A stretch of DNA of 64,000 nt from Flavobacteriales bacterium. Lineage in GTDB: Bacteria; Bacteroidota; Bacteroidia; UBA10329. The position numbers were made by a program, and so were the translations under genes. Shown piece after piece: positions 8,579 to 17,742 of this stretch (the stretch's first letter is position 1; the number at the start of each line of letters is the position of its first letter). The notes under the pieces were generated by a model. That model searched no databases, had not been told where the DNA came from, and saw nothing but the letters and a program-made list of their open reading frames with translations. The stretch spans positions 1 through 64,000 of the forward strand of contig WGMW01000006.1 of NCBI GenBank assembly GCA_016124845.1, read 5' to 3'.

Positions 8579-9625
8579 GTGACCTCAAAGGTAACCAATA
8601 ACAATGCCGCGCTAAGTTCACCGCTCATTTTGGCCATTGAGTCTTCTTGCGATGACACTTCTGCGGCCATTCTGCAAGGCAATCGCGTGCTGGCAAATGT
8701 AGTGGCAAATCAGGCTGTGCATGAGCAATATGGTGGCGTGGTTCCTGAACTGGCATCACGCGAACATCAGAAGAATATTGTGCCCGTGGTGCAACATGCG
8801 CTGAAAACCGCAGGCGTTGGCAAGGAAGAATTGGATGCCATCGCTTTCACCGAAGGTCCCGGCCTGATGGGAAGTCTGCTCGTGGGCGGGTCGTTTGCAA
8901 AGACGCTTTCGTTGGCGTTGGGCATTCCGCTTATCGGTGTGGATCACATGAAAGCACACATTCTGGCGCACTTCATTGATGAAGGCAAGCCGATGCCCGA
9001 ATTCCCATTTCTGTGCCTGACGGTGAGTGGCGGCCACACACAGATCGTGCTGATAGAAGCTCCTCTGAAAATGACCGTTGTGGGCAAAACCATTGACGAT
9101 GCGGCTGGCGAAGCGTTTGACAAAGCTGCCAAGATCCTGAACCTCGGTTATCCTGGCGGCCCCGTTATTGATCGATTGGCCAAAACAGGCGATGCTTCCA
9201 AATTCAGCTATGCGATTCCGAAAACAGACGGTTTCGATTTCAGCTTCAGCGGTATCAAAACATCATTTCTGTATCAACTTCAAGCAGAAATGAGGCAGAA
9301 TGAAAAGTTCATTGATGAGAATCTGAACGACATCTGCGCCTCATATCAGCATCACATCATCTCCTATCTGCTCTCGAAAATGGAGGATGCGCTTATCCAT
9401 TATGATGTGAAAGATATTGCGCTTGCGGGAGGTGTTTCGGCCAATAGCGAACTGAGGTCACGGTTCGATGGGCTGGCGGAGAAATATGGCATTCGGTCGC
9501 ATGTTCCCAAGTTTGAATATTGCACCGACAACGCGGCCATGATCAGCATTGTCGGTTATTTCAAATTCTTGGAAAATGCCTTTGATGGGCTTTCCATCAC
9601 GCCCAAGGCACGCCTCCATTTCTGA
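8579..9625 (+). CDS. tsaD: tRNA N6-adenosine threonylcarbamoyltransferase TsaD
   Basis: This 348-residue enzyme transfers threonylcarbamoyl to A37 of ANN-decoding tRNAs, working with TsaB and TsaE. The ASKHA-fold opening strand LAIESSCDDTSAAI is at residues 18-31. The metal-binding histidines of HMKAH are His123 and His127, and SGGHTQ and the C-terminal GGVSAN are present. The frame is open far upstream inside tamB antisense, but no ATG lies near the family N-terminus. The GTG at 8579 gives the usual length and is the best start. An overlapping -7 element supports it. TsaD is essential in most bacteria. Confidence 0.93.
   Translation: MTSKVTNNNAALSSPLILAIESSCDDTSAAILQGNRVLANVVANQAVHEQYGGVVPELASREHQKNIVPVVQHALKTAGVGKEELDAIAFTEGPGLMGSLLVGGSFAKTLSLALGIPLIGVDHMKAHILAHFIDEGKPMPEFPFLCLTVSGGHTQIVLIEAPLKMTVVGKTIDDAAGEAFDKAAKILNLGYPGGPVIDRLAKTGDASKFSYAIPKTDGFDFSFSGIKTSFLYQLQAEMRQNEKFIDENLNDICASYQHHIISYLLSKMEDALIHYDVKDIALAGGVSANSELRSRFDGLAEKYGIRSHVPKFEYCTDNAAMISIVGYFKFLENAFDGLSITPKARLHF
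8586..8593 (-). promoter_or_regulatory. -7 promoter element (TACCTTTG) of tamB
   Basis: This is a perfect TAnnTTTG match on the minus strand, 22 bases before the tamB ATG at 8563. It lies inside the first codons of tsaD, so the two divergent promoters are interlocked. Confidence 0.5.
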
Positions 9626-9662
9626 CGGCTGTCGTCTTGGCTTGTAATCAACCACTCTTACC

Positions 9663-10919
9663 ATGAAAAAATCCTTAACGCTTTTGCTCGTTTTTGCTTC
9701 GCTGAACTCATTCGCGCAGCAGACATCCATTTTATTTCTCGGAAACAGCTACACGTACACGTCCGACCTGCCAGGAACGCTTTACAACTTGGCTCTGGCG
9801 GGAGGCGACACCATCTACCACGATCAGAACACGCCTGGAGGCTACACCTTTAACCAGCATTCGACCAACGCCACCTCGCTGAGTAAGATTGCCAGCCGCA
9901 ATTGGGATTACGTGGTGCTTCAGGAACAAAGTCAGATTCCATCGTTCCCGCCATCGCAGGTGGCCAGCGATTGTTTTCCGTTTGCACAGGTTCTGGTCGA
10001 TTCGATCAAATCGAATTACGCATGCACGGAACCTGTCTTTTTCATGACCTGGGGAAGACGCGATGGCGACCAGTCGAACTGTGCGAATTACCCACCGCTT
10101 TGCACGTTCGAAGGCATGAATGCGCGTCTTCGCCAAAGCTACCTTCAAATGGGTTCCGACAACGATGCCACTGTTGCTCCGTGCGGTGCCGCTTGGCAGC
10201 AGATGAAACTCACGAACAGTACATTCTGGAACGGACTTTATTCAAACGATGGCAGCCATCCGAGTGCGTGGGGCACTTACTTGAATGCGTGCATTTTCTA
10301 CGCTACCATTTTCCGCGAATCGCCTGTTGGCATTCCATACTATTCCAGTATTGGGCAAACCGATGCCGAAACCTTGCAACAGCTTGCGCAAGATGTGGTG
10401 CTGGACAGTTTGAGCAACTGGTATATCGGCCATCAGGATGTGGTTTCCAATGCCACCGATACGATGGTCGGTTCATTTACATTCGATTTTTATGGTCTGA
10501 ACGAAAATGCGACCGACCATTTCTGGGATTTCGGTGATGGAAGCACCTCAACCCAAGAAAATCCCACTCACGAATACCCGAATGATGATGTCACTTACGA
10601 GGTGATGCATGTTGCTTACTCTGACTGTGGTTCGGACACCTCGTATCTTCAAGTTTCCACCACGCATTTGGGAGTAGCGGAAACCAGCCGACTCCAAGAA
10701 ATTCAGATTCTTCAAACAGGAAATTGGATTGAGATAAGGAATGTGCTGAATGATGATCTACAACTCACCGTTGTAGACTATGCGGGAAGATCGATCTGTT
10801 CGAAATCGCTTGCTGGAAGCAGCACTACGGTCGTTGATCTGCCAGTTGCAACAAGCATTTACCTGGTGCGCATTTCGTCTGGAGAGGAACAGTTGACCCG
10901 AAAAATCATGACGCGATGA
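9663..10919 (+). CDS. Secreted SGNH-like hydrolase (DUF4886-like) with PKD and T9SS sorting domain
   Basis: This 418-residue protein has a signal peptide at residues 1-19 ending in SFAQ. The mature part opens with SILFLGNSYTY, which fits the nucleophile block of SGNH/DUF4886 hydrolases. The catalytic pair is suggested by DGSHPSAWGTY near residue 199. A PKD-type domain follows at about 270-335 (FWDFGDGSTSTQENPTHEY). The last 80 residues look like a T9SS type A sorting domain, although the usual YPNP is replaced. Esterase activity on surface polysaccharide or glycan is plausible but inferred. Its stop codon abuts the stop of the convergent coiled-coil gene with no spacer. Confidence 0.75.
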   Translation: MKKSLTLLLVFASLNSFAQQTSILFLGNSYTYTSDLPGTLYNLALAGGDTIYHDQNTPGGYTFNQHSTNATSLSKIASRNWDYVVLQEQSQIPSFPPSQVASDCFPFAQVLVDSIKSNYACTEPVFFMTWGRRDGDQSNCANYPPLCTFEGMNARLRQSYLQMGSDNDATVAPCGAAWQQMKLTNSTFWNGLYSNDGSHPSAWGTYLNACIFYATIFRESPVGIPYYSSIGQTDAETLQQLAQDVVLDSLSNWYIGHQDVVSNATDTMVGSFTFDFYGLNENATDHFWDFGDGSTSTQENPTHEYPNDDVTYEVMHVAYSDCGSDTSYLQVSTTHLGVAETSRLQEIQILQTGNWIEIRNVLNDDLQLTVVDYAGRSICSKSLAGSSTTVVDLPVATSIYLVRISSGEEQLTRKIMTR

Positions 10920-13900
10920 TCACCATTGTATGCCAAGGTCGTAGATGTCTTTGGACGTGCTCTTGTCGTTCTTGAAGTAGTACACACCGCCCCAATTCCA
11001 TTTCACACGCGTGTAACGGTCAGCAACGCCTTCTTTGCGTTTGACGATGACATGCTTGATCTCGCGGTTCTCCTTCACTTCAGATTCTTCGGTCACGCCC
11101 ATTGGATATGATGCTGCAAGATCCATCTGATACTGCGTTGGCTTCTCCTCCATCGAAGCTGACGCGGCTTTCTTCTGCTCCTCGATGGCTTCGAGTGCCT
11201 TTCGTTTCTCCTCGTATTCAGCCTTCAGCCTTGCGCGGACCTTCTCTTCGTATTCGGCACGGTTTGACTCAGCTGAACTCGCGGCAAGCTCCTTTGCCTT
11301 CTTCTCGAACTCCATCTTGTTGCGATAGTTCTCTTCTTTGAGAGCGATCTCTTCCTTTCGCTTCTGCTCTTGCTCTTCGCGCAGTTTACGTTCGAGTTCC
11401 TTCTTATCCTGCGCAATGCGACCTGCTTCCGCCATTTCTTCTGCGTTGCGGATGCGTTCCTGCTCCTCTGCCTTTTCCTGTTCCGCTTTCAACTTCTGCG
11501 CACGCTCGATCTTCTCTTGATCCAAGCGCTGCTGCTCCAGTTTCCGCTCTTCTTCTGCCTGCTCCCGAAGCTGTTTCCATTCTTCGGCAAGTGCCTTTTT
11601 ACGCTCATTCTCCTCTTCTTCGCGCAACCTTCTGGCCTCAAGTTCTGCGGCACGTTCGGCATTCTTTTCGGCAGCAATACGGGCCACTTCCTCTGCACGT
11701 GCCATTTCAGCCTCATGCTCCAATCGTTCCTGTTCAGATTTTTTCTTGCGCGCCTCTTCGGCCAGTTCCCGCGCTTCTTGCTGCTTTGAAAGTTCCTCTT
11801 CTCTGCGTTCCCAAGCCTCAAGTTCCTGCCGCTTGCGCGCTTCCATCATAGCCACTTTCTGTGCACGCTCCTGCTCCTTTCTGCGTTCTTTCAGTTCCTG
11901 CTCACGCTCAAATTGTGCCTCTGCCGCAGCTTCCTGTTGATCGGCCAACTGCTTTTCCTTCTGCTCTTTTTCAAATTCCGTTTGGAACTCTTTTTTCAAT
12001 TTCGCCTCAACCTCCGCTCTCATCCGCGTTTCGCGCTCGGTCATTTCTTTTTCCAAGATGGCTGATGCCTCGGCCTCCATTCGTTCCTCATCCGCTTGCG
12101 CTATGGAATCTTGCTCAGCCTGCAACTGCTTACATTTCCTTTCGGCAGCCTGCTGACGGGCGATCTCTTCCATCTCCTGCTGCTGACGCAACCGCTCGGC
12201 CTCGGCTTCGCGCTTGGCGGCAAGTTCCGCAGCTTCTTGCTGACGTTGACGCTCCAACTCGGCCAACCGAGCTTCCTCTGCCTTGCGTTGCTCTTCCGCT
12301 TTTTGGCGGGCTTCTTCCTCAGCCTTTCTCCTTGCCTCAGCAGCCAATGCCTCTTGCTCAGCTAAGAGTTCGCGTCTTTCCTGCTCCTGCTCACGAACCT
12401 CTGCCAGTCTTCTTTCTTCCGCTTCTTTCGCCAGTCGCTCAGCATCTTCCTGCTGCTTTCTTCTGGCCTCCTCCTGAAGACGCTTTTGCTCTTCCGCCAT
12501 ACGTTTTTCCTCCTCGGCTTTGGTCTTCGCCAATTCGGCCTGTTTCTGGGCCTCCTCCGCGGCCTTTCGTTCCTGCTCCTCCTTCAAACGCTGTTGCGCT
12601 TCCAGTTCGGCCATTTCTTCAGCGGCTTTGCGTGCTTCCTCCGCTTTGGCTGCAGCTTCTGCCTCTTCACGTAGTTTCTTCTCCTGTTCTTGACGCGCCT
12701 TTTCTTCGGCCGCGAGTTTCTCAGCTTCGACCTTAGCTGCGGCCTCTGCCTCCGCTTTCAATCGCTTCTCTTCTGCTTTTCGGGCCTTCTCCTCGGCCGC
12801 TAAACGTTCTGCTTCCTCCTTGGCCTTCTGTTCAGCCAACTTATTCTCTTGGGCCTTTTGTTCCACCTCTGCTTTGGCAGCAGCCTGCTGTTCTTCGCGA
12901 AGTCGTTTTTCCTCTTCTAACTTGGCCTTTTCTTCAGCTATCCGTTTTTCAGCTTCGGCTTTTGCGGCCAGTTCTGCTGCTTCTTGCTGACGTTTTTCTT
13001 CTTCCAGGCGTGCCTGTTCTTCTAACGCACGTTTTTCGGCCTCGGCCTTGGCTGCTGCTTCCGCTTCCGCTTTCTGTCGCTTCTCCTCTTCCTTACGGGC
13101 TTTTTCCTCGGCAGCCAGACGCTCTGCTTCTTCCTTGGCTTTCTGCTCCGCAACACGTTTCGCTTCCTTCTCAGCTTCTTCTTTCAGACGCTGCTCCTCG
13201 GCCAGCCGTTCTGCCTCCGCTTTGGCGGCTGCTTCCGCTTCGGCCTGAAGTCGTTTTTCTTCTTCCAGGCGTGCCTGTTCCTCTGCCGCACGTTTTTCAG
13301 CCTCGGCCTTGGCGGCTACCTCCGCTTCCGCTTTCTGTCGCTTCTCCTCTTCCTTGCGGGCCTTCTCCTCGGCTGCCTGACGCTCTGCTTCTTCCTTGGC
13401 CTTTAGATCCGCAACGCGTTTCGCTTCCTTCTCTGCCTCTTCTTTCAGACGCTGCTCCTCGGCCAGCCGTTCTGCCTCTGCTTTGGCGGCTGCTTCCGCT
13501 TCGGCCTGAAGTCGTTTTTCCTCTTCCAGGCGTGCCTGTTCTTCTACTGCACGTTTTTCAGCCTCGGCCTTCGCTGCTGCTTCCGCTTCCGCTTTCTGTC
13601 GCTTCTCCTCTTCCTTGCGGGCCTTCTCCTCGGCTGCCTGACGCTCTGCTTCTTCCTTGGCCTTTAGATCCGCAACGCGTTTCTCTTCCTTCTCAGCTTC
13701 TTCTTTCAGACGCTGCTCCTCGGCCAGCCGTTCTGCCTCTGCTTTGGCGGCTGCTTCCGCTTCGGCCTGAAGTCGTTTTTCCTCTTCCAAGCGTGCCTGT
13801 TCTTCTGCCGCGCGCTTTTCGGCCTCGGCCTTAGCTGCTGCCAGTTCCTGTTCCTTCTGATCGATCTTCGCAATCAATGCTTTCGCTTCGTCACCTTCTG

Positions 13901-16184
13901 GTTTCAACGAAACTGCTTCGTTCAGCTTTTCGCGGGCCTGATCGAATTTTCCTTTTTCAAAGAGATCTGAGCCCGATTGAACAAGGGTAGCTACCTGCTT
14001 GTCCAGTTTTTCCTGTGCGCGTTTTTCCTCTTCCGCCTTGGCGATCAAACCATCAACCTCTGCCATCTTGGCCTTGGCCGCAGCATCATCAACACCCGCT
14101 TTAGAGGCTGCCTCATATTTTGCTCTGGCCTCATCGAATTTTGAAGCTGATTGAAGCGTAGCTCCTTCGCTCATCAAAGCGTTGAACTGTTCCTGCTGTT
14201 TGGCAAGCTCCTCTGCCTTTCGTTTTTCTTCCTCCGCTTGCTTTGCAGCCTGTTCCTGCTCCAGTCGGTCTATCTGCTCTACAAGTCCTTTCGCCTCTTT
14301 GCTTTCTGGCATCAACGCCAAAGCATCATTTGCTTTCTGTCGTGCTTCGCTGAGCTTGCTTTTCTGGACGAGTTGAACGCCATCATTAACCAGATCGGCC
14401 ACTTCCTTGGCCAATTTCTCTTTTGCCCGCTGCTCCTGCTCTGCTTTCGCGATGAGGCTTTCAACCTCCGCCAAATGCGCTTTTGCACTGGCATCATCAA
14501 CCCCAAGTTTGGAAGCGGCTTCATATTTGACCTTGGCCTCGGTGAACTTGGAAGCCGATTGCAACGAACCGCCCTCTGCAATAAGTTTGGTGAATTCCTC
14601 TTGCTTGGCAGCTAACTGCTGCGCCTTTTTCTGCTCTTCCTCAATTCGTGCACGGACTGCTTGAATACGGTCTTTGGTCTCCTTGTATTCGGGATCCAAA
14701 GCCAGCGCATCTTGATACTTTCCTTGCGCTTGTTGGAGTTCTCCAGCCGTGAGCAACTTGTCTCCGTCCAGTAGCAAAGCCGCAATTCTGAGTTTACGCT
14801 CCTGTTCTTCCTTCTGCTTTTTGGCCATCTCTGCAAGAATTGCATCAATGGCTTTGATGCGTTCCTTGGGCAGATCGGCATCAGGAATCACATCACCTGC
14901 ATCTTGGTACAGCCCGCGTGCCTCTTCATATTTTTCGGCAGATTCAGCCTTTTGTGCATCTGCGATCAATTGATCGAACTGCTGCTTGAGTTTGAGTTTC
15001 TCCTGTTCCTGCTTGGCAATTGCTGCGATGGTCTCTTTCAGCTCCTTGAGTTTGGCAACAGGTTCATCCGAATTGGGATTCACATCCGCAGCGGTCTCAT
15101 AGATGTTGATGGCGGCCTCGTATTTTTCCTTTGCCGTCAGATCGGCTGCCTGCGCCATCAGATCATTGAACTGCTTTTCTTTCTTGGCACGTTCTTCCTG
15201 CTCGGCTTTCACCTTGGCCATTCCCTTTTCTGCCTGAGCCACCTTAGAAGCCGCATCCTTTCTATCGGGGAAAATTCTTGAGGCTTCTTCCAGTTTGGCC
15301 TTCGCTTGCTCGTACTCTTCCTTAGCAAGAAGTTGGTCTGCCTCTTTCAGAATGGAAGCATAGTTGTCCTCCTTGGTCTTGAGCTCCGCTGCCTCTTTGG
15401 CTTTCTGTTCTTCCGCCAGCCGTTTGGCCTCCGCTTCAGCCTCTTTGCGTTTGCGTTCCTCCTCGGCCAACCGTTCCGCTTCGGCTTTCGCAGCTGCTTC
15501 AACCTCTGCTTTCAGACGCTTTTCTTCTTCCTCCTTCGCTTTTTTCTCAGCCGCCAAACGCTCTGCTTCTTCCTTGGCCTGAGCTTTTGCCGCTGCTTCG
15601 GCCTGCTTGGCCTGTTCCTTGGCCAACTGCTCGGCCTCCTTGCGCAATCTTTCCTCTTCCTTGAACTTGTCCTCGTTCAATTTCTCCAATTCCTCGAAAA
15701 CCTTCTCTTCCTGCTTCTGGAATTCCATGGAATAATCGAGGTCGTAATCGAACTCATTGTGGCGCTCGTTGTAATGCACCTTGGCCACTGGATTGGAGAA
15801 TATGGCCTTGTTCAGCCCAGATTGATCCTGAAAAAGCTCTACGATAAAATCGAAATCCCACACCATGGAAGCATCTGCGGGCACAGCCGTGTTGAACTCG
15901 ATCTTCTTGGCAACATAACCTGGTTTGCTCACATCCAGCATGTATGTGGCATCAGGCTGGAAGAAAAAGTTGAACTTACCGTTGGATTCTGTGGTCAGTG
16001 TCTGATCTACCTTTCCGTTCTTATAAAGCGTGAGTTTTGCTCCATCCAATCCTTTCCAGCCTTCCTTTACGGAACCTGAAATATCCAGACCGCGGTCCTG
16101 CGCCATCGATACCGATGTCACCGAAACGAACACAACCAGAAGCAGAAACGTAAAAATCCGTGTCATCAATCTACTCAACGCCAT
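10920..16184 (-). CDS. Giant Ala/Glu/Lys-rich coiled-coil protein with carboxypeptidase-like N-domain
   Basis: This 1754-residue exported protein has a signal peptide in residues 1-28, ending SMAQ. A carboxypeptidase-regulatory-like beta domain follows at about 30-105 (DISGSVKEGWKGL; SNGKFNF), then a short conserved linker ending FDYDLDYS. Residues about 270-760 hold roughly eight TPR-like helical pairs spaced about 75 residues apart. From about 760 to 1650 the protein is nearly pure A/E/K/R/Q heptad sequence, predicted to be a long coiled coil or single alpha helix, including an 87-residue tandem repeat. The last about 65 residues are a distinct domain with KWNWGGVYYFKN. It is probably periplasmic or envelope-spanning. 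Function is unknown; related Bacteroidota proteins share the N- and C-terminal parts. Confidence 0.75.
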   Translation of the reverse strand: MALSRLMTRIFTFLLLVVFVSVTSVSMAQDRGLDISGSVKEGWKGLDGAKLTLYKNGKVDQTLTTESNGKFNFFFQPDATYMLDVSKPGYVAKKIEFNTAVPADASMVWDFDFIVELFQDQSGLNKAIFSNPVAKVHYNERHNEFDYDLDYSMEFQKQEEKVFEELEKLNEDKFKEEERLRKEAEQLAKEQAKQAEAAAKAQAKEEAERLAAEKKAKEEEEKRLKAEVEAAAKAEAERLAEEERKRKEAEAEAKRLAEEQKAKEAAELKTKEDNYASILKEADQLLAKEEYEQAKAKLEEASRIFPDRKDAASKVAQAEKGMAKVKAEQEERAKKEKQFNDLMAQAADLTAKEKYEAAINIYETAADVNPNSDEPVAKLKELKETIAAIAKQEQEKLKLKQQFDQLIADAQKAESAEKYEEARGLYQDAGDVIPDADLPKERIKAIDAILAEMAKKQKEEQERKLRIAALLLDGDKLLTAGELQQAQGKYQDALALDPEYKETKDRIQAVRARIEEEQKKAQQLAAKQEEFTKLIAEGGSLQSASKFTEAKVKYEAASKLGVDDASAKAHLAEVESLIAKAEQEQRAKEKLAKEVADLVNDGVQLVQKSKLSEARQKANDALALMPESKEAKGLVEQIDRLEQEQAAKQAEEEKRKAEELAKQQEQFNALMSEGATLQSASKFDEARAKYEAASKAGVDDAAAKAKMAEVDGLIAKAEEEKRAQEKLDKQVATLVQSGSDLFEKGKFDQAREKLNEAVSLKPEGDEAKALIAKIDQKEQELAAAKAEAEKRAAEEQARLEEEKRLQAEAEAAAKAEAERLAEEQRLKEEAEKEEKRVADLKAKEEAERQAAEEKARKEEEKRQKAEAEAAAKAEAEKRAVEEQARLEEEKRLQAEAEAAAKAEAERLAEEQRLKEEAEKEAKRVADLKAKEEAERQAAEEKARKEEEKRQKAEAEVAAKAEAEKRAAEEQARLEEEKRLQAEAEAAAKAEAERLAEEQRLKEEAEKEAKRVAEQKAKEEAERLAAEEKARKEEEKRQKAEAEAAAKAEAEKRALEEQARLEEEKRQQEAAELAAKAEAEKRIAEEKAKLEEEKRLREEQQAAAKAEVEQKAQENKLAEQKAKEEAERLAAEEKARKAEEKRLKAEAEAAAKVEAEKLAAEEKARQEQEKKLREEAEAAAKAEEARKAAEEMAELEAQQRLKEEQERKAAEEAQKQAELAKTKAEEEKRMAEEQKRLQEEARRKQQEDAERLAKEAEERRLAEVREQEQERRELLAEQEALAAEARRKAEEEARQKAEEQRKAEEARLAELERQRQQEAAELAAKREAEAERLRQQQEMEEIARQQAAERKCKQLQAEQDSIAQADEERMEAEASAILEKEMTERETRMRAEVEAKLKKEFQTEFEKEQKEKQLADQQEAAAEAQFEREQELKERRKEQERAQKVAMMEARKRQELEAWERREEELSKQQEARELAEEARKKKSEQERLEHEAEMARAEEVARIAAEKNAERAAELEARRLREEEENERKKALAEEWKQLREQAEEERKLEQQRLDQEKIERAQKLKAEQEKAEEQERIRNAEEMAEAGRIAQDKKELERKLREEQEQKRKEEIALKEENYRNKMEFEKKAKELAASSAESNRAEYEEKVRARLKAEYEEKRKALEAIEEQKKAASASMEEKPTQYQMDLAASYPMGVTEESEVKENREIKHVIVKRKEGVADRYTRVKWNWGGVYYFKNDKSTSKDIYDLGIQW
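13027..13826. repeat. 261-bp in-frame tandem repeat (three copies plus part of a fourth)
   Basis: The marker word GCACGTTTTT, or a close variant, recurs at 13027, 13288, 13549 and 13810, exactly 261 bp apart. A second word, GCCAGCCGTT, recurs at 13201, 13462 and 13723. Each unit encodes 87 residues of the coiled coil. Copies differ mostly at single bases, so they are recent or homogenised. The length is a multiple of three, and copy-number change would keep the frame. Confidence 0.9.
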
Positions 16185-16273
16185 CTTAGCACAAATTTGC
16201 GCATCGATTTGTTATTACACGCAAATTTGGTTTTTGTTTCACTTTCACGAACTTAAACCAAGCTATTTCGACA

Positions 16274-17422
16274 ATGAGCAAATATCACCATTCGCCTGCA
16301 TTAAGCTTCTGGGAGATCGATCAGTATCTGCGTGATGTTGACCTGTTGATCGTGGGAAGCGGCATTGTAGGTCTCACGACCGCCATTTATTACAGAAAAA
16401 AGCACCCGAAACATAAGGTGGTCATTGCCGAAAGAGGCATCCTTCCATCAGGCGCAAGCACGAAAAATGCGGGGTTTGCCTGTTTCGGTAGCCCGAGCGA
16501 ACTGCTCGCAGATCTGAAAACATCCACCGAAGAAGAGGTGTTTGCAACCGTTACCAAACGCGTAAATGGCCTGAATGCATTGCGGAATCTGTTGGGAGAT
16601 GAAGCCATAGGATTGGAAATGTGCGGTGGATATGAGCTCTTCTTGCAGTCGGATCTCGAGCTATTTGAAGAAAGCAATGAGAAGTTGAATTATCTCAACC
16701 AACGCATTTGGGAATCGACAGGGCTTCGAAACACGTATTCCGTTGAGAATAACAGCAAGCGATTCGGATTTCATAGTGTGGAACATCTTATTCTAAACCA
16801 GCACGAAGGTGCCATCGATACGGGAAAAATGATGCGTTCGCTTGTTGATCTGGCACAGGCTGCGGGCGTCATCATTCTCAACTCGCTGGAAGTAGAAGAA
16901 TTTCAGGATAATCGGCACTCCGTGGAGGTCAAATTCCAAAATGGGTGGATCATCAGTTGTAGACAACTTCATATCGCCACAAATGGGTTTGCCACAAAGT
17001 TGCTTCCCCAACTGGATGTGAAACCTGCCAGAGCACAGGTACTGATAACCGAGCCCATCGCAAACCTCAAGATCAAAGGAACCTTTCACATGAATGAAGG
17101 TTTCTACTATTTCAGAAACGTGGGCGACCGTTTGCTTTTTGGAGGTGGCCGCCAGTTGAGTTTTGACGAGGAAACCACTTCTGAAATCGGCCTGACCGAA
17201 CTGATTCAAACCGACCTTGAAAAGAAGTTGCGGGAGATCATTCTTCCCGAAACGGAATTTGAAGTAGACCACCGCTGGGCAGGTATCATGGGAGTTGGAA
17301 CCTCCAAAAAGACTATCGTCCGAAGCCTGTCTGATAATGTGAGTTGTTCCGTAAGGCTGGGTGGAATGGGTGTTGCCATTGGAACCAGCATCGGCCATGA
17401 GTCGGCACAGCTGATCGGATAA
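16274..17422 (+). CDS. FAD-dependent oxidoreductase (DAO family)
   Basis: This 382-residue flavoprotein of the D-amino-acid oxidase/glycine oxidase superfamily shows the FAD-binding GSGIVGLTTA in a beta-alpha-beta fold starting near residue 25. A second conserved segment STKNAGFACFGSP follows at about 62-75, and the C-terminal FAD/substrate segment is HRWAGIMGVG then GGMGVAIGT. The substrate is probably an amine or amino acid, but this is inferred. The start at 16274 gives about 20 residues before the dinucleotide-binding strand. It is divergent from the coiled-coil gene and convergent with the putative RNA whose terminator follows its stop. Confidence 0.85.
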   Translation: MSKYHHSPALSFWEIDQYLRDVDLLIVGSGIVGLTTAIYYRKKHPKHKVVIAERGILPSGASTKNAGFACFGSPSELLADLKTSTEEEVFATVTKRVNGLNALRNLLGDEAIGLEMCGGYELFLQSDLELFEESNEKLNYLNQRIWESTGLRNTYSVENNSKRFGFHSVEHLILNQHEGAIDTGKMMRSLVDLAQAAGVIILNSLEVEEFQDNRHSVEVKFQNGWIISCRQLHIATNGFATKLLPQLDVKPARAQVLITEPIANLKIKGTFHMNEGFYYFRNVGDRLLFGGGRQLSFDEETTSEIGLTELIQTDLEKKLREIILPETEFEVDHRWAGIMGVGTSKKTIVRSLSDNVSCSVRLGGMGVAIGTSIGHESAQLIG

Positions 17423-17456
17423 AACAAAAGCGGAGACCGATCTGTCGATCAATCTC
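17421..17456 (-). terminator. Rho-independent terminator of the candidate RNA
   Basis: On the minus strand GCGGAGATTGATC pairs with GATCGGTCTCCGC over 13 bp (two U-G pairs) around a GACA loop, followed by TTTTGTTTT. On the plus strand no T tract follows, so it works leftward. Confidence 0.85.
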
Positions 17457-17742
17457 CGCCTCGCTTCGAATTCAGACCGTGGTCTGAAACCAGCGCCAAG
17501 CTGCTGTTATTACGGCTTCCCCTTCCTTTTCGGCAGCAAGCTGCTTACTCCGTTGGCTTTCCCGACTTCTGCTTTACCGAAGTTCCGCTTCTTTCAGTTC
17601 TGCCTCACCTCTCTAACCCTAAGGCTTCAAGGTTTCCGAGTGTCTTTCTTCTGAATCTCCGTAGAGTTTCTCGGAAAGTGGTCTATCAACCAGCCCTTTA
17701 TCTCTCACTTGGTAGAACCAAAGGTATGTCAGCAATACCTTT
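17421..17742 (-). ncRNA. Candidate structured non-coding RNA, about 320 nt, family not recognised
   Basis: This gene-free segment looks like an independent leftward transcript. It ends in a 13-bp terminator hairpin (17424-17456) followed by TTTTGTTTT. Reading 5' to 3' on the minus strand, several more helices can be drawn. These are AAAGGTAT/ATACCTTT at the 5' end, a long-range TTTCCGAG/CTCGGAAA pair, GAAG/CTTC, GCAG-CUUG-CTGC with a stable CUUG tetraloop, and TTCAGAC-CACG-GTCTGAA. Upstream, TTTG lies 18 bases before AAATTTTG, a near match to the -33/-7 promoter. No open frame fits. It lacks the hallmarks of tmRNA, RNase P RNA, SRP RNA and 6S RNA. The 5' end is approximate. Confidence 0.6.

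Noticed and set aside
13027-13826. CRISPR-like or satellite array
   Set aside because: The repeat is 261 bp, in frame and continuous with a coding region, with no unique spacers.
11861-13834. Several long Pro/Leu-rich frames on the plus strand
   Set aside because: They are antisense to the Glu/Lys/Ala-rich coiled coil, whose codon pattern leaves the opposite strand without stops.
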